A stretch of 64,000 bases of DNA, from assembly GCA_016793635.1 (NCBI GenBank), contig JAEUMD010000007.1, positions 62,001-126,000 on the forward strand, read 5' to 3'. Each line of letters begins with the position of its first letter. Position 1 is the first letter of the stretch. Below, piece by piece: positions 52,596 to 61,563 of the stretch. The notes beneath the pieces were generated by a model, which was given only the letters and a program-made list of their open reading frames with translations, searched no databases and was not told where the DNA came from. The DNA is from Hyphomicrobiaceae bacterium (GTDB lineage Bacteria > Pseudomonadota > Alphaproteobacteria > Rhizobiales > Hyphomicrobiaceae). A program made the position numbers and the translations under genes.

Positions 52596-53870
52596 ATGAA
52601 AGCCCTCGACGGCATCAAAATCCTCGACTTCACCCATGTCCAGTCGGGGCCCACCTGCACGCAGCTTCTCGCCTGGTTCGGCGCCGACGTCATCAAGGTC
52701 GAGCGCCCCGGAGAAGGTGATGCGACGCGCAAGCAGCTCATCGACGTTCCGGGCGCCGACAGCCTCTATTTCACGATGCTCAACCACAACAAGCGGTCGA
52801 TCACCATCGACACGAAGAACAAGCGCGGCAAGGAAATCCTCGAGCGCCTGGTGAAGACCTGCGACGTGCTCGTCGAGAACTTCGCCCCAGGCGCGCTCGA
52901 CCGCATGGGCTTCTCGTGGGAACGCATCCAGGAATTGAACCCGCGGATGATCATGGCCTCGGTGAAGGGCTTCGGCCCCGGCAAGTACGAGGATTGCAAG
53001 GTTTATGAGAACGTCGCGCAGTGCGCCGGCGGCTCGGCCTCAACGACCGGCTTTCGCGACGGGCCGCCGCTCGTCACCGGCGCCCAGATCGGCGACTCCG
53101 GCACCGGTCTGCATCTTGCGCTCGGCATCGTCACCGCACTCTACCAGCGCGAGCGCTCGGGCCGCGGCCAGCGTGTGCTCGCACCGATGCAGGATGGCGT
53201 GCTGAACCTTTGCCGCGTGAAGCTGCGCGACCAGCAGCGACTCGAGAAGGGCCCGCTGAAGGAATATTCGCAGTTCGGCGAGGGTATTCCGTTCGGTGAG
53301 GCGACGCCGCGCGCCGGCAACGACTCGGGCGGCGGCCAGCCGGGCCGCATTCTCAAGTGCAAGGGCTGGGAGACAGACCCCAACGCCTACACCTACTTCA
53401 TCACCCAGGCCGCCGTCTGGGAGAAGGTGTGCGACGTGATCGGCGAGCCCGAGTGGAAGACCAAGCCCGGCTACGCCAAGCCGGTGGAGCGCCTCGACAA
53501 GTTGAATGAGATCTTCGCGCGCATCGAGCAGTGGACGATGACCAAGACCAAGTTCGAGGTGATGGACATCTGCAATCCGCTCGACATTCCGGTCGGACCG
53601 ATCCTTTCGCTAAAGGAGATCGCGGCGGATGAAGGCCTGCGTGCCACCGGCACGATCGTCGAGGTCGATCACCCCGAGCGCGGTCCCTACCTCTCGGTCG
53701 GCTGCCCGATCAAGATGTCGGACAGCCCCGTCGAGGTGAAGCGTTCGCCGCTCCTCGGCGAGCACACCGACGAGATCCTGACAGAGGTGCTCGGCTACTC
53801 GAAGGAGGAGGCGGCCGAGCTCAGAACCGTCGGCGCGACCGAGATCGTCAAGCGCCAGGCCGCCGAGTAG
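52596..53870 (+). CDS. frc: Formyl-CoA transferase (class III CoA-transferase, Frc family)
   Basis: A 424-residue class III CoA-transferase with high similarity to Oxalobacter Frc: [44 protein letters not shown], the catalytic D167 in [26 protein letters not shown], the mobile glycine loop GGGQP (245-249) and LKCKGWETD. It moves CoA from formyl-CoA to an acid (oxalate in characterised members), releasing formate. AAGGAG precedes the start. Because the adjacent lyase is not a canonical Oxc, the acceptor acid may be different. Canonical length. Confidence 0.92.
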   Translation: MKALDGIKILDFTHVQSGPTCTQLLAWFGADVIKVERPGEGDATRKQLIDVPGADSLYFTMLNHNKRSITIDTKNKRGKEILERLVKTCDVLVENFAPGALDRMGFSWERIQELNPRMIMASVKGFGPGKYEDCKVYENVAQCAGGSASTTGFRDGPPLVTGAQIGDSGTGLHLALGIVTALYQRERSGRGQRVLAPMQDGVLNLCRVKLRDQQRLEKGPLKEYSQFGEGIPFGEATPRAGNDSGGGQPGRILKCKGWETDPNAYTYFITQAAVWEKVCDVIGEPEWKTKPGYAKPVERLDKLNEIFARIEQWTMTKTKFEVMDICNPLDIPVGPILSLKEIAADEGLRATGTIVEVDHPERGPYLSVGCPIKMSDSPVEVKRSPLLGEHTDEILTEVLGYSKEEAAELRTVGATEIVKRQAAE

Positions 53871-54184
53871 GCGATGGTTTATCGGGGGGCGCTTTCGCGC
53901 CCCTCGTCACGCCCGGCCCGCGCCAATGGGCAAACGTCGCGACCATCGCCGCATTCGGAGAGCCGATCGAAGCCCCGGGAAATTAGCGAAGCCTGGAACA
54001 TCACTCGAGCGCGCGGCATGCGTGAGCCAAAGGGCGATCCGGACCCGGATGCTCTCGAAACTTCAAGATGGAGCGCAATCGTCCGGCCAGGAAACATTTG
54101 CGCTTCGCTCTGATCGAATAGCGCAACAGCTCAACAACATGACATGGGGCCGCATCCAATGGGCTCCGAACGGGAGGATCATCG
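53871..54184. other. Intergenic region after frc
   Basis: 314 bases. A hairpin GGGGCGC-TTTC-GCGCCCC at 53886-53903 lies 15 bases after the frc stop but has no T run, so termination would be weak. The rest shows no gene or strong signal until the GGGAGG ribosome site at 54174. Confidence 0.4.
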
Positions 54185-55123
54185 ATGCGCATCGTCGTCC
54201 ATGGCCAGGAGGCCTTCGGCAAGGCCGTGCTCGAGCGCCTGCTCGAGCGCGGTGAGAACGTGGTCGCGGTTTTCTCGGCCCCCGACAAGGAGGGCAAGGC
54301 CCGCGACCCCCTCGCCGCCTTCGCCTCCGAGAAGGGCTTGCCCGTACATCAGCCGGCGTCGTGGAAGACACCGGAAGCGCTGGCACTGATGCAGTCGTTC
54401 AAACCTGATGTCTGCATCATGGCCTACGTGACGCTGTTCGTCCCGCAGCCCGTGATCGACGCGCCGACCTATGGCACGTTCCAGTACCATCCCTCACTGC
54501 TGCCCGAGCACCGCGGCCCTTCGGCGATCAGCTGGCCGATCGCGATGGGCAAGACACGCACAGGCCTATCTATCTTCTGGCCCGACGAGGGTCTCGACGA
54601 GGGCCCCATCCTGATGCAGAAGGAGTGCGACATCGGCCCGGATGAAACGCTCGGCGACGTCTACTTCAAGAAGCTCTTTCCGCTCGGCGTCGATGCCATG
54701 ATCGAAAGCCTCGATCTCGTTCGCGACGGCAAGGCGCCCAAGATTCCGCAGGACCACTCGAAGGCCACCTACGAGTACCGCTTCAAGAAGGCGATGGCCG
54801 AAATCGACTGGTCGAAGCCTGCTGCCGACGTTTACAACCTCATTCGCGCGGTGAACCCGGCGCCCGGCGCCTGGACCCGCCTCAAAGGCGTCAAGCTCGA
54901 CATCTTCGACTCGCGCAAAGCCGAGGGATCGGGCAAACCCGGCGAGGTGCTCGCCATCTCCACGGACGGCGTCACGGTCGCAGCCGGCAGCGGTGCCATT
55001 CTGGTGAAGCGGCTCCGCGCCGACGCCGGACAGAAGATCACGGCTGCGGAATTTGCCGCATCGACCGGGCTCAAAGTCGGCGACATCTTCGAGGCGGCAA
55101 CCCCAGCCGAAGCGAAAGCCTAA
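54185..55123 (+). CDS. Stand-alone 10-formyl-THF hydrolase/formyltransferase-domain protein
   Basis: A 312-residue protein matching the N-terminal hydrolase domain of 10-formyltetrahydrofolate dehydrogenase (ALDH1L1): MRIVVHGQEAFGKAVLERLL, VFSAPDKEGKA, FQYHPSLLPEHRGPSAISW, GLSIFWPDEGLDEGPILMQKECDI, PAADVYNLIRAVNPAPGAWT. Catalytic H102 and D138 are 36 residues apart, as H106/D142 in the mammalian enzyme. The Fmt-type N-x-H is Q-Y-H, arguing against methionyl-tRNA formyltransferase. The carrier and aldehyde dehydrogenase domains are missing. It should take formyl from 10-formyl-THF (to water or another acceptor), or move formyl between CoA and THF in this operon. Confidence 0.82.
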   Translation: MRIVVHGQEAFGKAVLERLLERGENVVAVFSAPDKEGKARDPLAAFASEKGLPVHQPASWKTPEALALMQSFKPDVCIMAYVTLFVPQPVIDAPTYGTFQYHPSLLPEHRGPSAISWPIAMGKTRTGLSIFWPDEGLDEGPILMQKECDIGPDETLGDVYFKKLFPLGVDAMIESLDLVRDGKAPKIPQDHSKATYEYRFKKAMAEIDWSKPAADVYNLIRAVNPAPGAWTRLKGVKLDIFDSRKAEGSGKPGEVLAISTDGVTVAAGSGAILVKRLRADAGQKITAAEFAASTGLKVGDIFEAATPAEAKA

Positions 55124-55173
55124 AAACCAAGGTTCGGACGTTAGAGCCGGTCGGACCATCAAAAAACGGGAAG

Positions 55174-55191
55174 TGCCAGCCAAGACTGGCA
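55174..55191 (+). promoter_or_regulatory. Hairpin abutting the fhs ribosome binding site
   Basis: TGCCAG-CCAAGA-CTGGCA, a perfect 6-bp inverted repeat, ends on the first base of the AGGAGG Shine-Dalgarno site of fhs. It could modulate access to the site or be a protein binding site. Confidence 0.35.
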
Positions 55192-55207
55192 GGAGGAGAC
55201 AAAAACA

Positions 55208-56884
55208 ATGGCCGTGAAATCCGACATCGAGATTGCCCGCGAAGCCAAGATGAAGCCGATTGCCGAGGTCGCCACCAAGGTCGACATTCCGGCTTCTGCG
55301 CTGCTCAACTACGGCCCCTACAAGGCCAAGGTGTCTGCCGAATTCATCGACGGCCTCAAGGATAAGAAGGACGGCAAGCTCATCCTCGTCACGGCCATCA
55401 ACCCTACTCCGGCGGGCGAGGGCAAGACGACGACGACGGTTGGTCTCGGCGACGGCCTCAACCGCATCGGCAAGAAGGCCATGATGTGCTTGCGCGAGCC
55501 GTCGCTCGGCCCGTGCTTCGGCGTCAAGGGCGGTGCCGCCGGCGGCGGATATGCCCAGGTCGTGCCGATGGAGGACATCAACCTCCACTTCACGGGTGAC
55601 TTCCACGCCATCACCTCGGCCCACAACCTGCTCTCGGCACTGCTCGACAACCACATCTACTGGGGCAACGCGCTCGGCCTCGACGCCCGCCGCATCGGCT
55701 GGCGCCGCGTGCTCGACATGAACGACCGCGCGCTGCGCTACATCGTCAACTCGCTTGGCGGCACGGCCAACGGCTTCCCGCGTGAGGACGGCTTCGACAT
55801 CACCGTCGCTTCCGAAGTGATGGCCATCCTGTGCCTGTCGATGGATCTCAAGGATCTCGAGCGCCGCCTCGGCAACATCGTCGTCGGCTACACCCGCGAC
55901 AAGACCGCGATCCGCGCCCGCGATCTCAAGGGCGATGGTGCCATGACCGTACTGCTCAAGGACGCCATGATGCCGAACCTCGTGCAGACGCTGGAGAACA
56001 ACCCCGTCTTCATCCACGGCGGTCCGTTCGCCAACATCGCCCACGGCTGCAACTCTGTGCTGGCCACCAAGACTGCGTTGAAACTTGCCGACTACGTCGT
56101 CACGGAAGCGGGCTTCGGTGCGGACCTCGGTGCCGAGAAGTTCTTCGACATCAAGTGCCGCAAGGCCGGGCTGCAGCCGGCCGCAGCAGTCATCGTCGCG
56201 ACGGTCCGCGCCCTCAAGATGCACGGCGGCATCGCCAAGGACGACCTCAAGGCCGAGATCGCCGCAGCGGTCGCGAAGGGCTGCGAAAACCTGAAGCGCC
56301 ACATCGAAAACGTGCGCAAGTTCGGCGTGCCGCCGGTCGTGGCCGTCAACCGCTTCATCACCGATACCGACGCCGAGATCGCCGAGGTGATGAAGGCCGC
56401 GGAGAGCATGGGCACGAAGGCTTTCTTGTGCACGCACTGGGCCGATGGCGGTAAGGGCACCGAGGAGCTGGCACGCCACGTTGCCGACGTCGCCAACAGC
56501 GGCGAGGCCCGCTTCCAGCCGCTCTACCCGGACGACATGCCCCTGCGCGACAAGGTGCGGACGATCGCGAAGGAGATCTATCGCGCCGCCGATATTTCGT
56601 GCGACGCTTCCGTCGAGGCGCGCTTCAAGGAGCTGGAAGCCGCGGGCTACGGCAAGCTGCCGGTGTGCATGGCGAAAACACAGTATTCGTTCTCGACCAA
56701 CCCCAACCTGCGTGGCGCTCCCACAGGCCACATGGTCCCCGTGCGCGAGCTGCGACTTTCCGCCGGCGCCGAGTTCATCGTCGTCATCACCGGCGAGATC
56801 ATGACCATGCCGGGCCTTCCGCGCGTGCCGTCCGCCGACAACATCCGCCTCAACGAGAACGGTCAGATCGAAGGACTGTTCTGA
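55208..56884 (+). CDS. fhs: Formate-tetrahydrofolate ligase
   Basis: A 558-residue Fhs making 10-formyl-THF from formate, THF and ATP. Landmarks: the P-loop [17 protein letters not shown] near residue 70, [73 protein letters not shown] and [21 protein letters not shown]. It starts with a strong AGGAGG site. It channels formate released by Frc into the folate C1 pool for serine, purine and methyl synthesis. An intrinsic terminator follows. Confidence 0.97.
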   Translation: MAVKSDIEIAREAKMKPIAEVATKVDIPASALLNYGPYKAKVSAEFIDGLKDKKDGKLILVTAINPTPAGEGKTTTTVGLGDGLNRIGKKAMMCLREPSLGPCFGVKGGAAGGGYAQVVPMEDINLHFTGDFHAITSAHNLLSALLDNHIYWGNALGLDARRIGWRRVLDMNDRALRYIVNSLGGTANGFPREDGFDITVASEVMAILCLSMDLKDLERRLGNIVVGYTRDKTAIRARDLKGDGAMTVLLKDAMMPNLVQTLENNPVFIHGGPFANIAHGCNSVLATKTALKLADYVVTEAGFGADLGAEKFFDIKCRKAGLQPAAAVIVATVRALKMHGGIAKDDLKAEIAAAVAKGCENLKRHIENVRKFGVPPVVAVNRFITDTDAEIAEVMKAAESMGTKAFLCTHWADGGKGTEELARHVADVANSGEARFQPLYPDDMPLRDKVRTIAKEIYRAADISCDASVEARFKELEAAGYGKLPVCMAKTQYSFSTNPNLRGAPTGHMVPVRELRLSAGAEFIVVITGEIMTMPGLPRVPSADNIRLNENGQIEGLF

Positions 56885-56910
56885 AACACACGAGACGATC
56901 TGGATGAGAA

Positions 56911-56938
56911 AAGGCCCCGCGAAAGCGGGGCCTTTTTG
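56911..56938 (+). terminator. Intrinsic terminator of fhs
   Basis: A perfect 10-bp stem AAGGCCCCGC (56911-56920) and GCGGGGCCTT (56925-56934) with a GAAA tetraloop, followed by further T residues. The A residues on the left side make it usable in both directions, so it may also serve the convergent antiporter gene. Confidence 0.92.
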
Positions 56939-56963
56939 TATGCCTCTACCGATGGACCTCGGA

Positions 56964-58451
56964 TCAGCCTTGTTGGCTCTCCTGCTGCTGGCGTAGCCGC
57001 CGCTCGTCCTCATGATCGACGCTGCTCTGGTTCACCGGCGTCACGGCGGCCTTGGCCACCGGCGGCGCTTCCGCCCGCGCCGCCTTTGCGGCCTCCGCAC
57101 GGCGCGCTTCCGCACGCGCCCGGCGCATCTCGATCACCCGCATCGCGTAGGCCTGCAATAGCGTCGGATGCCCCGCGACGCGGCGCGTGACGACGATGCC
57201 ACGGGCCATGGCGGACTGAACCCGCGTCAACTCCTCCACCTCGCCCGAGTAGGCGTGTACCAGCGCGAGCTTGAGACTTTCGATGCCGGTTTGCGAGGCA
57301 CCGTGAACCCGGCGGATTGTGCTGAGCCACAGCGGGCTCAGCAGCAGCGACAACACGATGACCGAGATTGCGAGCTTGTAGCCCACCGGGTCGAGTACCT
57401 GGTTGGCGAGACCGACCCCGGCCAGCACGAACGAGAACTCGCCGAGCTGCCCGATGATGAGGCCGGCCTGATAGGCGTCCGTCCAGCTCAGTCCGACGAA
57501 GCGCAGGATGGCGATATTGGCGAGCGACTTGAGGCCGAGCACCGCGAGCACGAACACCGTCACCAGCGCCAGGTTGTGGACGATGAACTCGCCATCGAGC
57601 AGCAAGCCGATGGCGACGAAGAACAGCACCATCAACACGCCCTGGATCGGCTCCATGGCGTTGATGGCTTCCGTGCGCAGGGTCGTCTTGCCGATGAACA
57701 GGCCAGCGAGGAACGCGCCGTAGGCCGGCGAGAACCCGAGCACGCCGGACAACGTCGCCGCCGAGCAGCAGACCGCGAGCGCCGTCAGCGTGACGAGCTC
57801 GATACGGCCGAGGATGTGGTCCTGGAAGGGGAAATGCAGCTTGCCGCGCGGACCGAGCGTGGCGATGAAGAGCGCGAGACCGCCAACCGCAAGCGCCAGG
57901 ATCACCAGCGTCTTCGGCTCGAACGTGACGCCGTGGCTCCAGGACTCCGCCATGATGAGCATCGGCACCAGCGCGATGTCCTGCGCGATCATGATCGCGA
58001 CGACGATGCGCCCGAGCTGAGTTCGAAGCTCGCCGATTTCCTCGAGCACCTTCAGCGCCACCGCCGTCGACGACATGGTGACGACGAACGCCAGCAGCAG
58101 TGACTGCTGCGTTGTCCAGCCGAGGAACGCGCCGGTCAGCACCATCGCTCCGATTGCCAGAACGAGCTGGCCAACGACGGCAAGCACCGCGGGCTTCAAG
58201 TCGGTGATGAACGCCTTCAGCGATATTTCCATGCCGACGAGGAACAGCAGGAACAGCACGCCGAGCTCGGCGAGCAGCGGCACGGCCTCGGCTCGCGGAA
58301 CGAAGCCGAGCACGGTCGGTCCGAGCGTCACGCCGGCGAGGATGTAGCCGACCATCGGCGGCTGTTTCAGCCGCACCATGACGAGGCCCATCGTGACAGC
58401 CGCCAGTGTCAGAATCGCAATGGCCAGGAGATGCGGCAGTTGCTCGTCCAT
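56964..58451 (-). CDS. Cation:proton antiporter, CPA2 (KefB-like) family
   Basis: A 495-residue membrane protein with about 12 hydrophobic segments. It starts MDEQLPHLLAIAILTLAAVTMGLVMVRLKQPPMVGYILAGVTLGP; LGVLFLLFLVGMEISLKAF and SPAYGAFLAGLFIGKTTL are CPA2 signatures. The C-terminal ~110 residues are cytoplasmic and charged (RVIEMRRARAEARRAEAAKAARA), with no Rossmann-type RCK domain, so regulation differs from KefB/KefC. Probable K+/H+ or Na+/H+ exchange at the inner membrane. Confidence 0.9.
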   Translation of the reverse strand: MDEQLPHLLAIAILTLAAVTMGLVMVRLKQPPMVGYILAGVTLGPTVLGFVPRAEAVPLLAELGVLFLLFLVGMEISLKAFITDLKPAVLAVVGQLVLAIGAMVLTGAFLGWTTQQSLLLAFVVTMSSTAVALKVLEEIGELRTQLGRIVVAIMIAQDIALVPMLIMAESWSHGVTFEPKTLVILALAVGGLALFIATLGPRGKLHFPFQDHILGRIELVTLTALAVCCSAATLSGVLGFSPAYGAFLAGLFIGKTTLRTEAINAMEPIQGVLMVLFFVAIGLLLDGEFIVHNLALVTVFVLAVLGLKSLANIAILRFVGLSWTDAYQAGLIIGQLGEFSFVLAGVGLANQVLDPVGYKLAISVIVLSLLLSPLWLSTIRRVHGASQTGIESLKLALVHAYSGEVEELTRVQSAMARGIVVTRRVAGHPTLLQAYAMRVIEMRRARAEARRAEAAKAARAEAPPVAKAAVTPVNQSSVDHEDERRLRQQQESQQG

Positions 58452-58692
58452 CCACCCCGCTCGCAGTTGGCGTCAATGCTGACAAAATCGGCGAAACTTG
58501 TCGGCGGCGGACTCGAAAAGCAACGCCCCGCGCAAGCTGTTGAACAATACTCCAGCTACGTGAAAAAATACAGCAGTGCCGCACACTTCGCCCATGCGGG
58601 GCACGCCTGACGGGCTCCCTCGTCGTGACATCGCATCATGCGCTCGAGGCGGGCAGTCCGATGCCGCGCGCTGGTCCCTTCAACGGCACCGG

Positions 58693-59643
58693 TCAGGCAC
58701 CACACGTCGACCGGATCGGAGCGGCGGCGAGAATGCGCCGCGCGGCATCGCAATCCGCTTGCATCTGCGCCTTCAACGCCTCGACCGTATCGAACCGGCG
58801 GTCGGCGCGGATGTGTTCGACGAATGCCACAGTCAGCTCGCGTCCGTAGAGGTCGCCGCTGAAATCGAGCAGGAACACCTCGAGCATCGGCGAACCGTCG
58901 TCGAAGGTTGGCCGCGTGCCGAGGTAGGCGGCGGCGGCCTGGCGGACGCCGTCGAGCTCGGCCCACACCGCATAGATGCCGTGCGCGAGTGCCGTGCCAG
59001 GCTCGAGCGGAATGTTCGCCGTCGGGAAGCCGAGACCGGTGCCGCGCTTGAAACCACCCGCGACGGTGCCCCTCACCCGCCACAGCCGACCGAGTGCCGC
59101 CGTCGCGCCCTGGATGTCGCCTTGCGCAAGCTTCAGGCGGATCGCGGTCGAGGAGAAAACTTCGCCATCCTCGGCGACCGGAGCGACGACCGAGACGCCG
59201 AAGCCCAGCCGATCGCCTTCCGCCCTCATCGTCTCGGGCGTGCCGGCACGGCCCTTCCCGAAAAAGAAATCGTAACCGATCACGAGGTGGCGGGGCGCCA
59301 GATGCCCGACGATCAGATCCTCGATGAACGATTGCGCCGAACGCGCCGCCATCTCGCGATCGAATTTCAGCACGACGGCAAGGTCGAGCCCCAACTCGCC
59401 GAAGCAATCGAGTTTCAACGGCAACGGCGTCAGGTGGAAGTGGGGCTCCGACGGCTGAAACAATTCACGCGGGTGAGGCTCGAACACGATCACACCCGAG
59501 GGCGCACCCATTCTACCCGCCCGTTGGCGAACTTCCGCGAGCAGCGCCTGATGCCCGCGATGAACTCCGTCGAAGTTGCCGATCGCCAGCACCGCGCCGC
59601 GCAGCGCGGATGTCACGTTCGCGGTGTCACGGACAACCTGCAT
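58693..59643 (-). CDS. ribF: Bifunctional riboflavin kinase / FAD synthetase
   Basis: A 316-residue RibF from the ATG at 59643 (GGGAGG close upstream). The nucleotidyltransferase domain has LAIGNFDGVHRGHQALL, VFEPHPRELF and VIGYDFFFGKGRAG, plus EVFSSTAIR. The kinase domain has RGTVAGGFKRGTGLGFPTANIPL and GTRPTFDDGSPMLEVFLLDFSGDLYG. It makes FMN and FAD for the many flavoproteins, including ETF-QO. Complete. Confidence 0.95.
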   Translation of the reverse strand: MQVVRDTANVTSALRGAVLAIGNFDGVHRGHQALLAEVRQRAGRMGAPSGVIVFEPHPRELFQPSEPHFHLTPLPLKLDCFGELGLDLAVVLKFDREMAARSAQSFIEDLIVGHLAPRHLVIGYDFFFGKGRAGTPETMRAEGDRLGFGVSVVAPVAEDGEVFSSTAIRLKLAQGDIQGATAALGRLWRVRGTVAGGFKRGTGLGFPTANIPLEPGTALAHGIYAVWAELDGVRQAAAAYLGTRPTFDDGSPMLEVFLLDFSGDLYGRELTVAFVEHIRADRRFDTVEALKAQMQADCDAARRILAAAPIRSTCGA

Positions 59644-59713
59644 TGGCCTCCCCTTGCGGCGGTGGAGCGGGGCGCACACTCGGCGCGCCACCGCTCTGCG
59701 CCTCGCCGCGGCC

Positions 59714-60142
59714 TCAGCCGCGCGACGGCACCATCAGCATCGCCTCACCCGTCACAACGGGCTTGCCATTGACGGCGCAGACGCACTCGAACCGCGCGCG
59801 CTTCTTCTCCGCGATTACCTCGACGACCTTCACCGTCGTGACGACCGTGTCGCCGATCTTGACCGGCGCCTTGAAGGCCAGCGTCTGCGACATGTAGATC
59901 GCACCCGGACCCGGCATCTGCATGCCGAACACGGCCGAGATATAGGCGGCCGACAGCATGCCGTGGGCGATGCGCTCCTTGAACATCGTGCCGGCGGCGT
60001 AGGCGGCATCGAGATGCACGGGGTTCTTGTCGCCCGAAACCTCGGCGAAGGCGACGATGTCGGCGTCTGATACTGTCTTCGAGAGGGAGGCCTCCATACC
60101 GACGGCGAGGTCCTCGATGAAGTAGCTTTTCGTCGGCGCCAT
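59714..60142 (-). CDS. MaoC family (R)-enoyl-CoA hydratase-like protein
   Basis: A 142-residue single hotdog domain, MAPTKSYFIEDLAVGMEASLSKTVSDADIVAFAEVSGDKNPVHLDAAYA. The hydratase-2 motif is D-x-N-P-V-H-L-D followed by IAHGMLSAAYISAVFG. It hydrates trans-2-enoyl-CoA to (R)-3-hydroxyacyl-CoA, used in fatty acid or polyhydroxyalkanoate metabolism. It is 70 bases upstream of ribF on the same strand. Confidence 0.92.
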   Translation of the reverse strand: MAPTKSYFIEDLAVGMEASLSKTVSDADIVAFAEVSGDKNPVHLDAAYAAGTMFKERIAHGMLSAAYISAVFGMQMPGPGAIYMSQTLAFKAPVKIGDTVVTTVKVVEVIAEKKRARFECVCAVNGKPVVTGEAMLMVPSRG

Positions 60143-60444
60143 GACGTTTTTTCCTTGTGATCGCGGCTGGGGTCAATCGATTACGCACACATGCGGCGGA
60201 CGAGCCGGCGGTGTGCGGCTCGCGCGTTTTGTGCGGTGCGGCGGCACACTAGCGGCGCCTCTCCCAAGCCGCAATCGGTCTTGAGAAGCAACGTGTTCGA
60301 TGATGCGGTGAGGGCACCGCACGGGGAAGTGAATGCGCCGAACTGCCGGCCTCCCGAGGCACCCGCTCGAAAAGTTCGGGAATTCCACAAAGGCACTTGA
60401 TCGGCCCCGGCGCCTGACATATAGGTGGCGGCCTTGGAAGCGCT
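60143..60444. other. Intergenic region upstream of tRNA-Glu
   Basis: 302 bases between the divergent MaoC gene and the tRNA. Apart from the tRNA promoter at 60397-60425, I see no gene or strong hairpin. Confidence 0.4.
60397..60425 (+). promoter_or_regulatory. Promoter of tRNA-Glu
   Basis: TTGATC (60397-60402), a 17-base spacer and TATAGG (60420-60425), ending 20 bases before the mature 5' end of the tRNA. Spacing is optimal for the housekeeping sigma factor. Confidence 0.7.
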
Positions 60445-60520
60445 GTCCCGTTCGTCTAGTGGCCTAGGACACCAGCCTCTCACGTTGGGAACAGGGGTTC
60501 GAACCCCCTACGGGGCGCCA
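60445..60520 (+). tRNA. tRNA-Glu (anticodon CTC)
   Basis: A 76-base tRNA with encoded CCA. Acceptor stem GTCCCGT with ACGGGGC (one G-U), D arm GTCTAGTGGCCTAGGAC, anticodon stem CCAGC/GTTGG with loop CTCTCAC giving anticodon CTC, T arm CAGGGGTTCGAACCCCCT, discriminator G and CCA. The sequence closely follows bacterial tRNA-Glu. It decodes GAG. Confidence 0.96.
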
Positions 60521-60684
60521 CCAATCTTCACACATCGCTGGCATGAAACCGCTGCAACGAAACCGCGAGCGGTCCGGGGCCATGGATGCGCTGACGGAAT
60601 GCGAGGCAGAGAATATTTCTGCACAAGCGACAGCAACCGTGCTTTTGCGAAGTCCAGACTGCTCCGGCGATTTACTCCACCGAG

Positions 60685-60873
60685 CTATTCCGGAAGGTCG
60701 ATCCGATCACGTGCTCTGCCGTGTGGCATGGTGCCGGCTGCGGTGCCATCGTCCCAGCGCTCGTAGCGCACGCCGGGGAATATGACGATCTGTGCCGAGC
60801 CACGTGCGGACACTGGTGCCGATCGATTGTGATTGCGCCTCGACGAGGCCCGGAATTCGACGACGTGTGCCAT
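60685..60873 (-). CDS. Small basic hypothetical protein
   Basis: A 62-residue protein from the ATG at 60873, with AAGGGA upstream. It starts MAHVVEFRASSRRNHNRSAP, and the second half has the pattern GSAQIVIFPGVRYERWDD. A short Arg-rich start followed by Q-I-V-(I/L)-F-x-G-V-R-Y-E-R resembles small conserved proteins I recall from Hyphomicrobiales, but I cannot name a family. The rest of 60521-61021 shows nothing else. Confidence 0.5.
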   Translation of the reverse strand: MAHVVEFRASSRRNHNRSAPVSARGSAQIVIFPGVRYERWDDGTAAGTMPHGRARDRIDLPE

Positions 60874-61021
60874 GGTCAATCCCTTTGTGACCAGTTGTGC
60901 TGCTCCTCTCCCGGGCGACTCGCTTTCATTCCCAGCCCTTACGAATTAACTGACAGCGTACGCCCGCGGTGCCTAGTCAATATCTGCAACGTCGGCACTC
61001 GCGCTGTTCCCTGTGTTGCAT

Positions 61022-61375
61022 TCAAGTTTCTGATTTGAGCAGCCAGTCATCGAGGAAGTGACGCCCGTCACGCTCCTCGACCTCGACGAGCCACATGTCG
61101 GAATCGAGCCTCGTCTCTCGCTCGAGACGCGCATCGGCATCGCGCTCGTCGATTGGAACCGCTCCCGAGATGCATATCCATCGCCGATCGTACACGGCTT
61201 CATCTAGGCCCGTCGGCGCCGGTGCGAAAATCTGAGCCGTGCGATCGGCGCGTGTCACCTTGAGGAATATTGCCCCGGCATCGTCATCGCCGTGCCGCAC
61301 GACGAACGCCTGCGCGCCCGCTGCCGCGCAGATGCGCAGATACGCCTTCACCCAAATCGCCGCCTTGAGACGCAT
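61022..61375 (-). CDS. DUF1491 protein
   Basis: A 117-residue protein from the ATG at 61375 (MRLKAAIWVKAYLRICAAAGAQAFVVRHGDDDAGAIFLKV). The motif V-x-A-Y-L-R-x-C...G-A-x-A-F-V-V-R-H-G-D-x-D-A-G-A-I-F-L-K and the C-terminal DMWLVEVEERDGRHFLDDWLL define DUF1491, widespread in alphaproteobacteria. Function unknown; cytoplasmic. Usually near a peptidoglycan-binding-domain gene, and here the next upstream gene may be a remnant of one. Confidence 0.9.
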   Translation of the reverse strand: MRLKAAIWVKAYLRICAAAGAQAFVVRHGDDDAGAIFLKVTRADRTAQIFAPAPTGLDEAVYDRRWICISGAVPIDERDADARLERETRLDSDMWLVEVEERDGRHFLDDWLLKSET

Positions 61376-61432
61376 GTTCAGCGCTCCCGCTCGCATTGAC
61401 GGCGCACGATGCCACGTCCGAACGGCGAGCGG

Positions 61433-61472
61433 CTAGGGTCGGGGTCTGTTGACTAGGGTCGCGGTCTGTTGA
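61433..61472. repeat. Two 20-bp tandem repeats
   Basis: CTAGGGTCGGGGTCTGTTGA at 61433-61452 is repeated at 61453-61472 with one mismatch. It lies between the DUF1491 gene and the possibly truncated membrane protein gene, in the stretch where the missing peptidoglycan-binding domain would be expected. Confidence 0.75.
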
Positions 61473-61563
61473 GACGTGAAGCGCAACCGATGCCAACGTT
61501 CGAGTGTGCAGCTGGCGATCTTGAGGGATCCGCGGATGCGGCTCCATCAACGCCGACACCACT

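Noticed and set aside
54185-55123. Methionyl-tRNA formyltransferase (fmt)
   Set aside because: The N-x-H catalytic motif of Fmt is replaced by Q-Y-H and the sequence follows the ALDH1L1 hydrolase domain; context is C1 metabolism rather than def/fmt.
54566-57013. An 815-codon minus-strand frame opposite fhs and the formyltransferase gene
   Set aside because: Antisense to two recognisable enzymes and spanning their intergenic gap and a terminator; no family resemblance.
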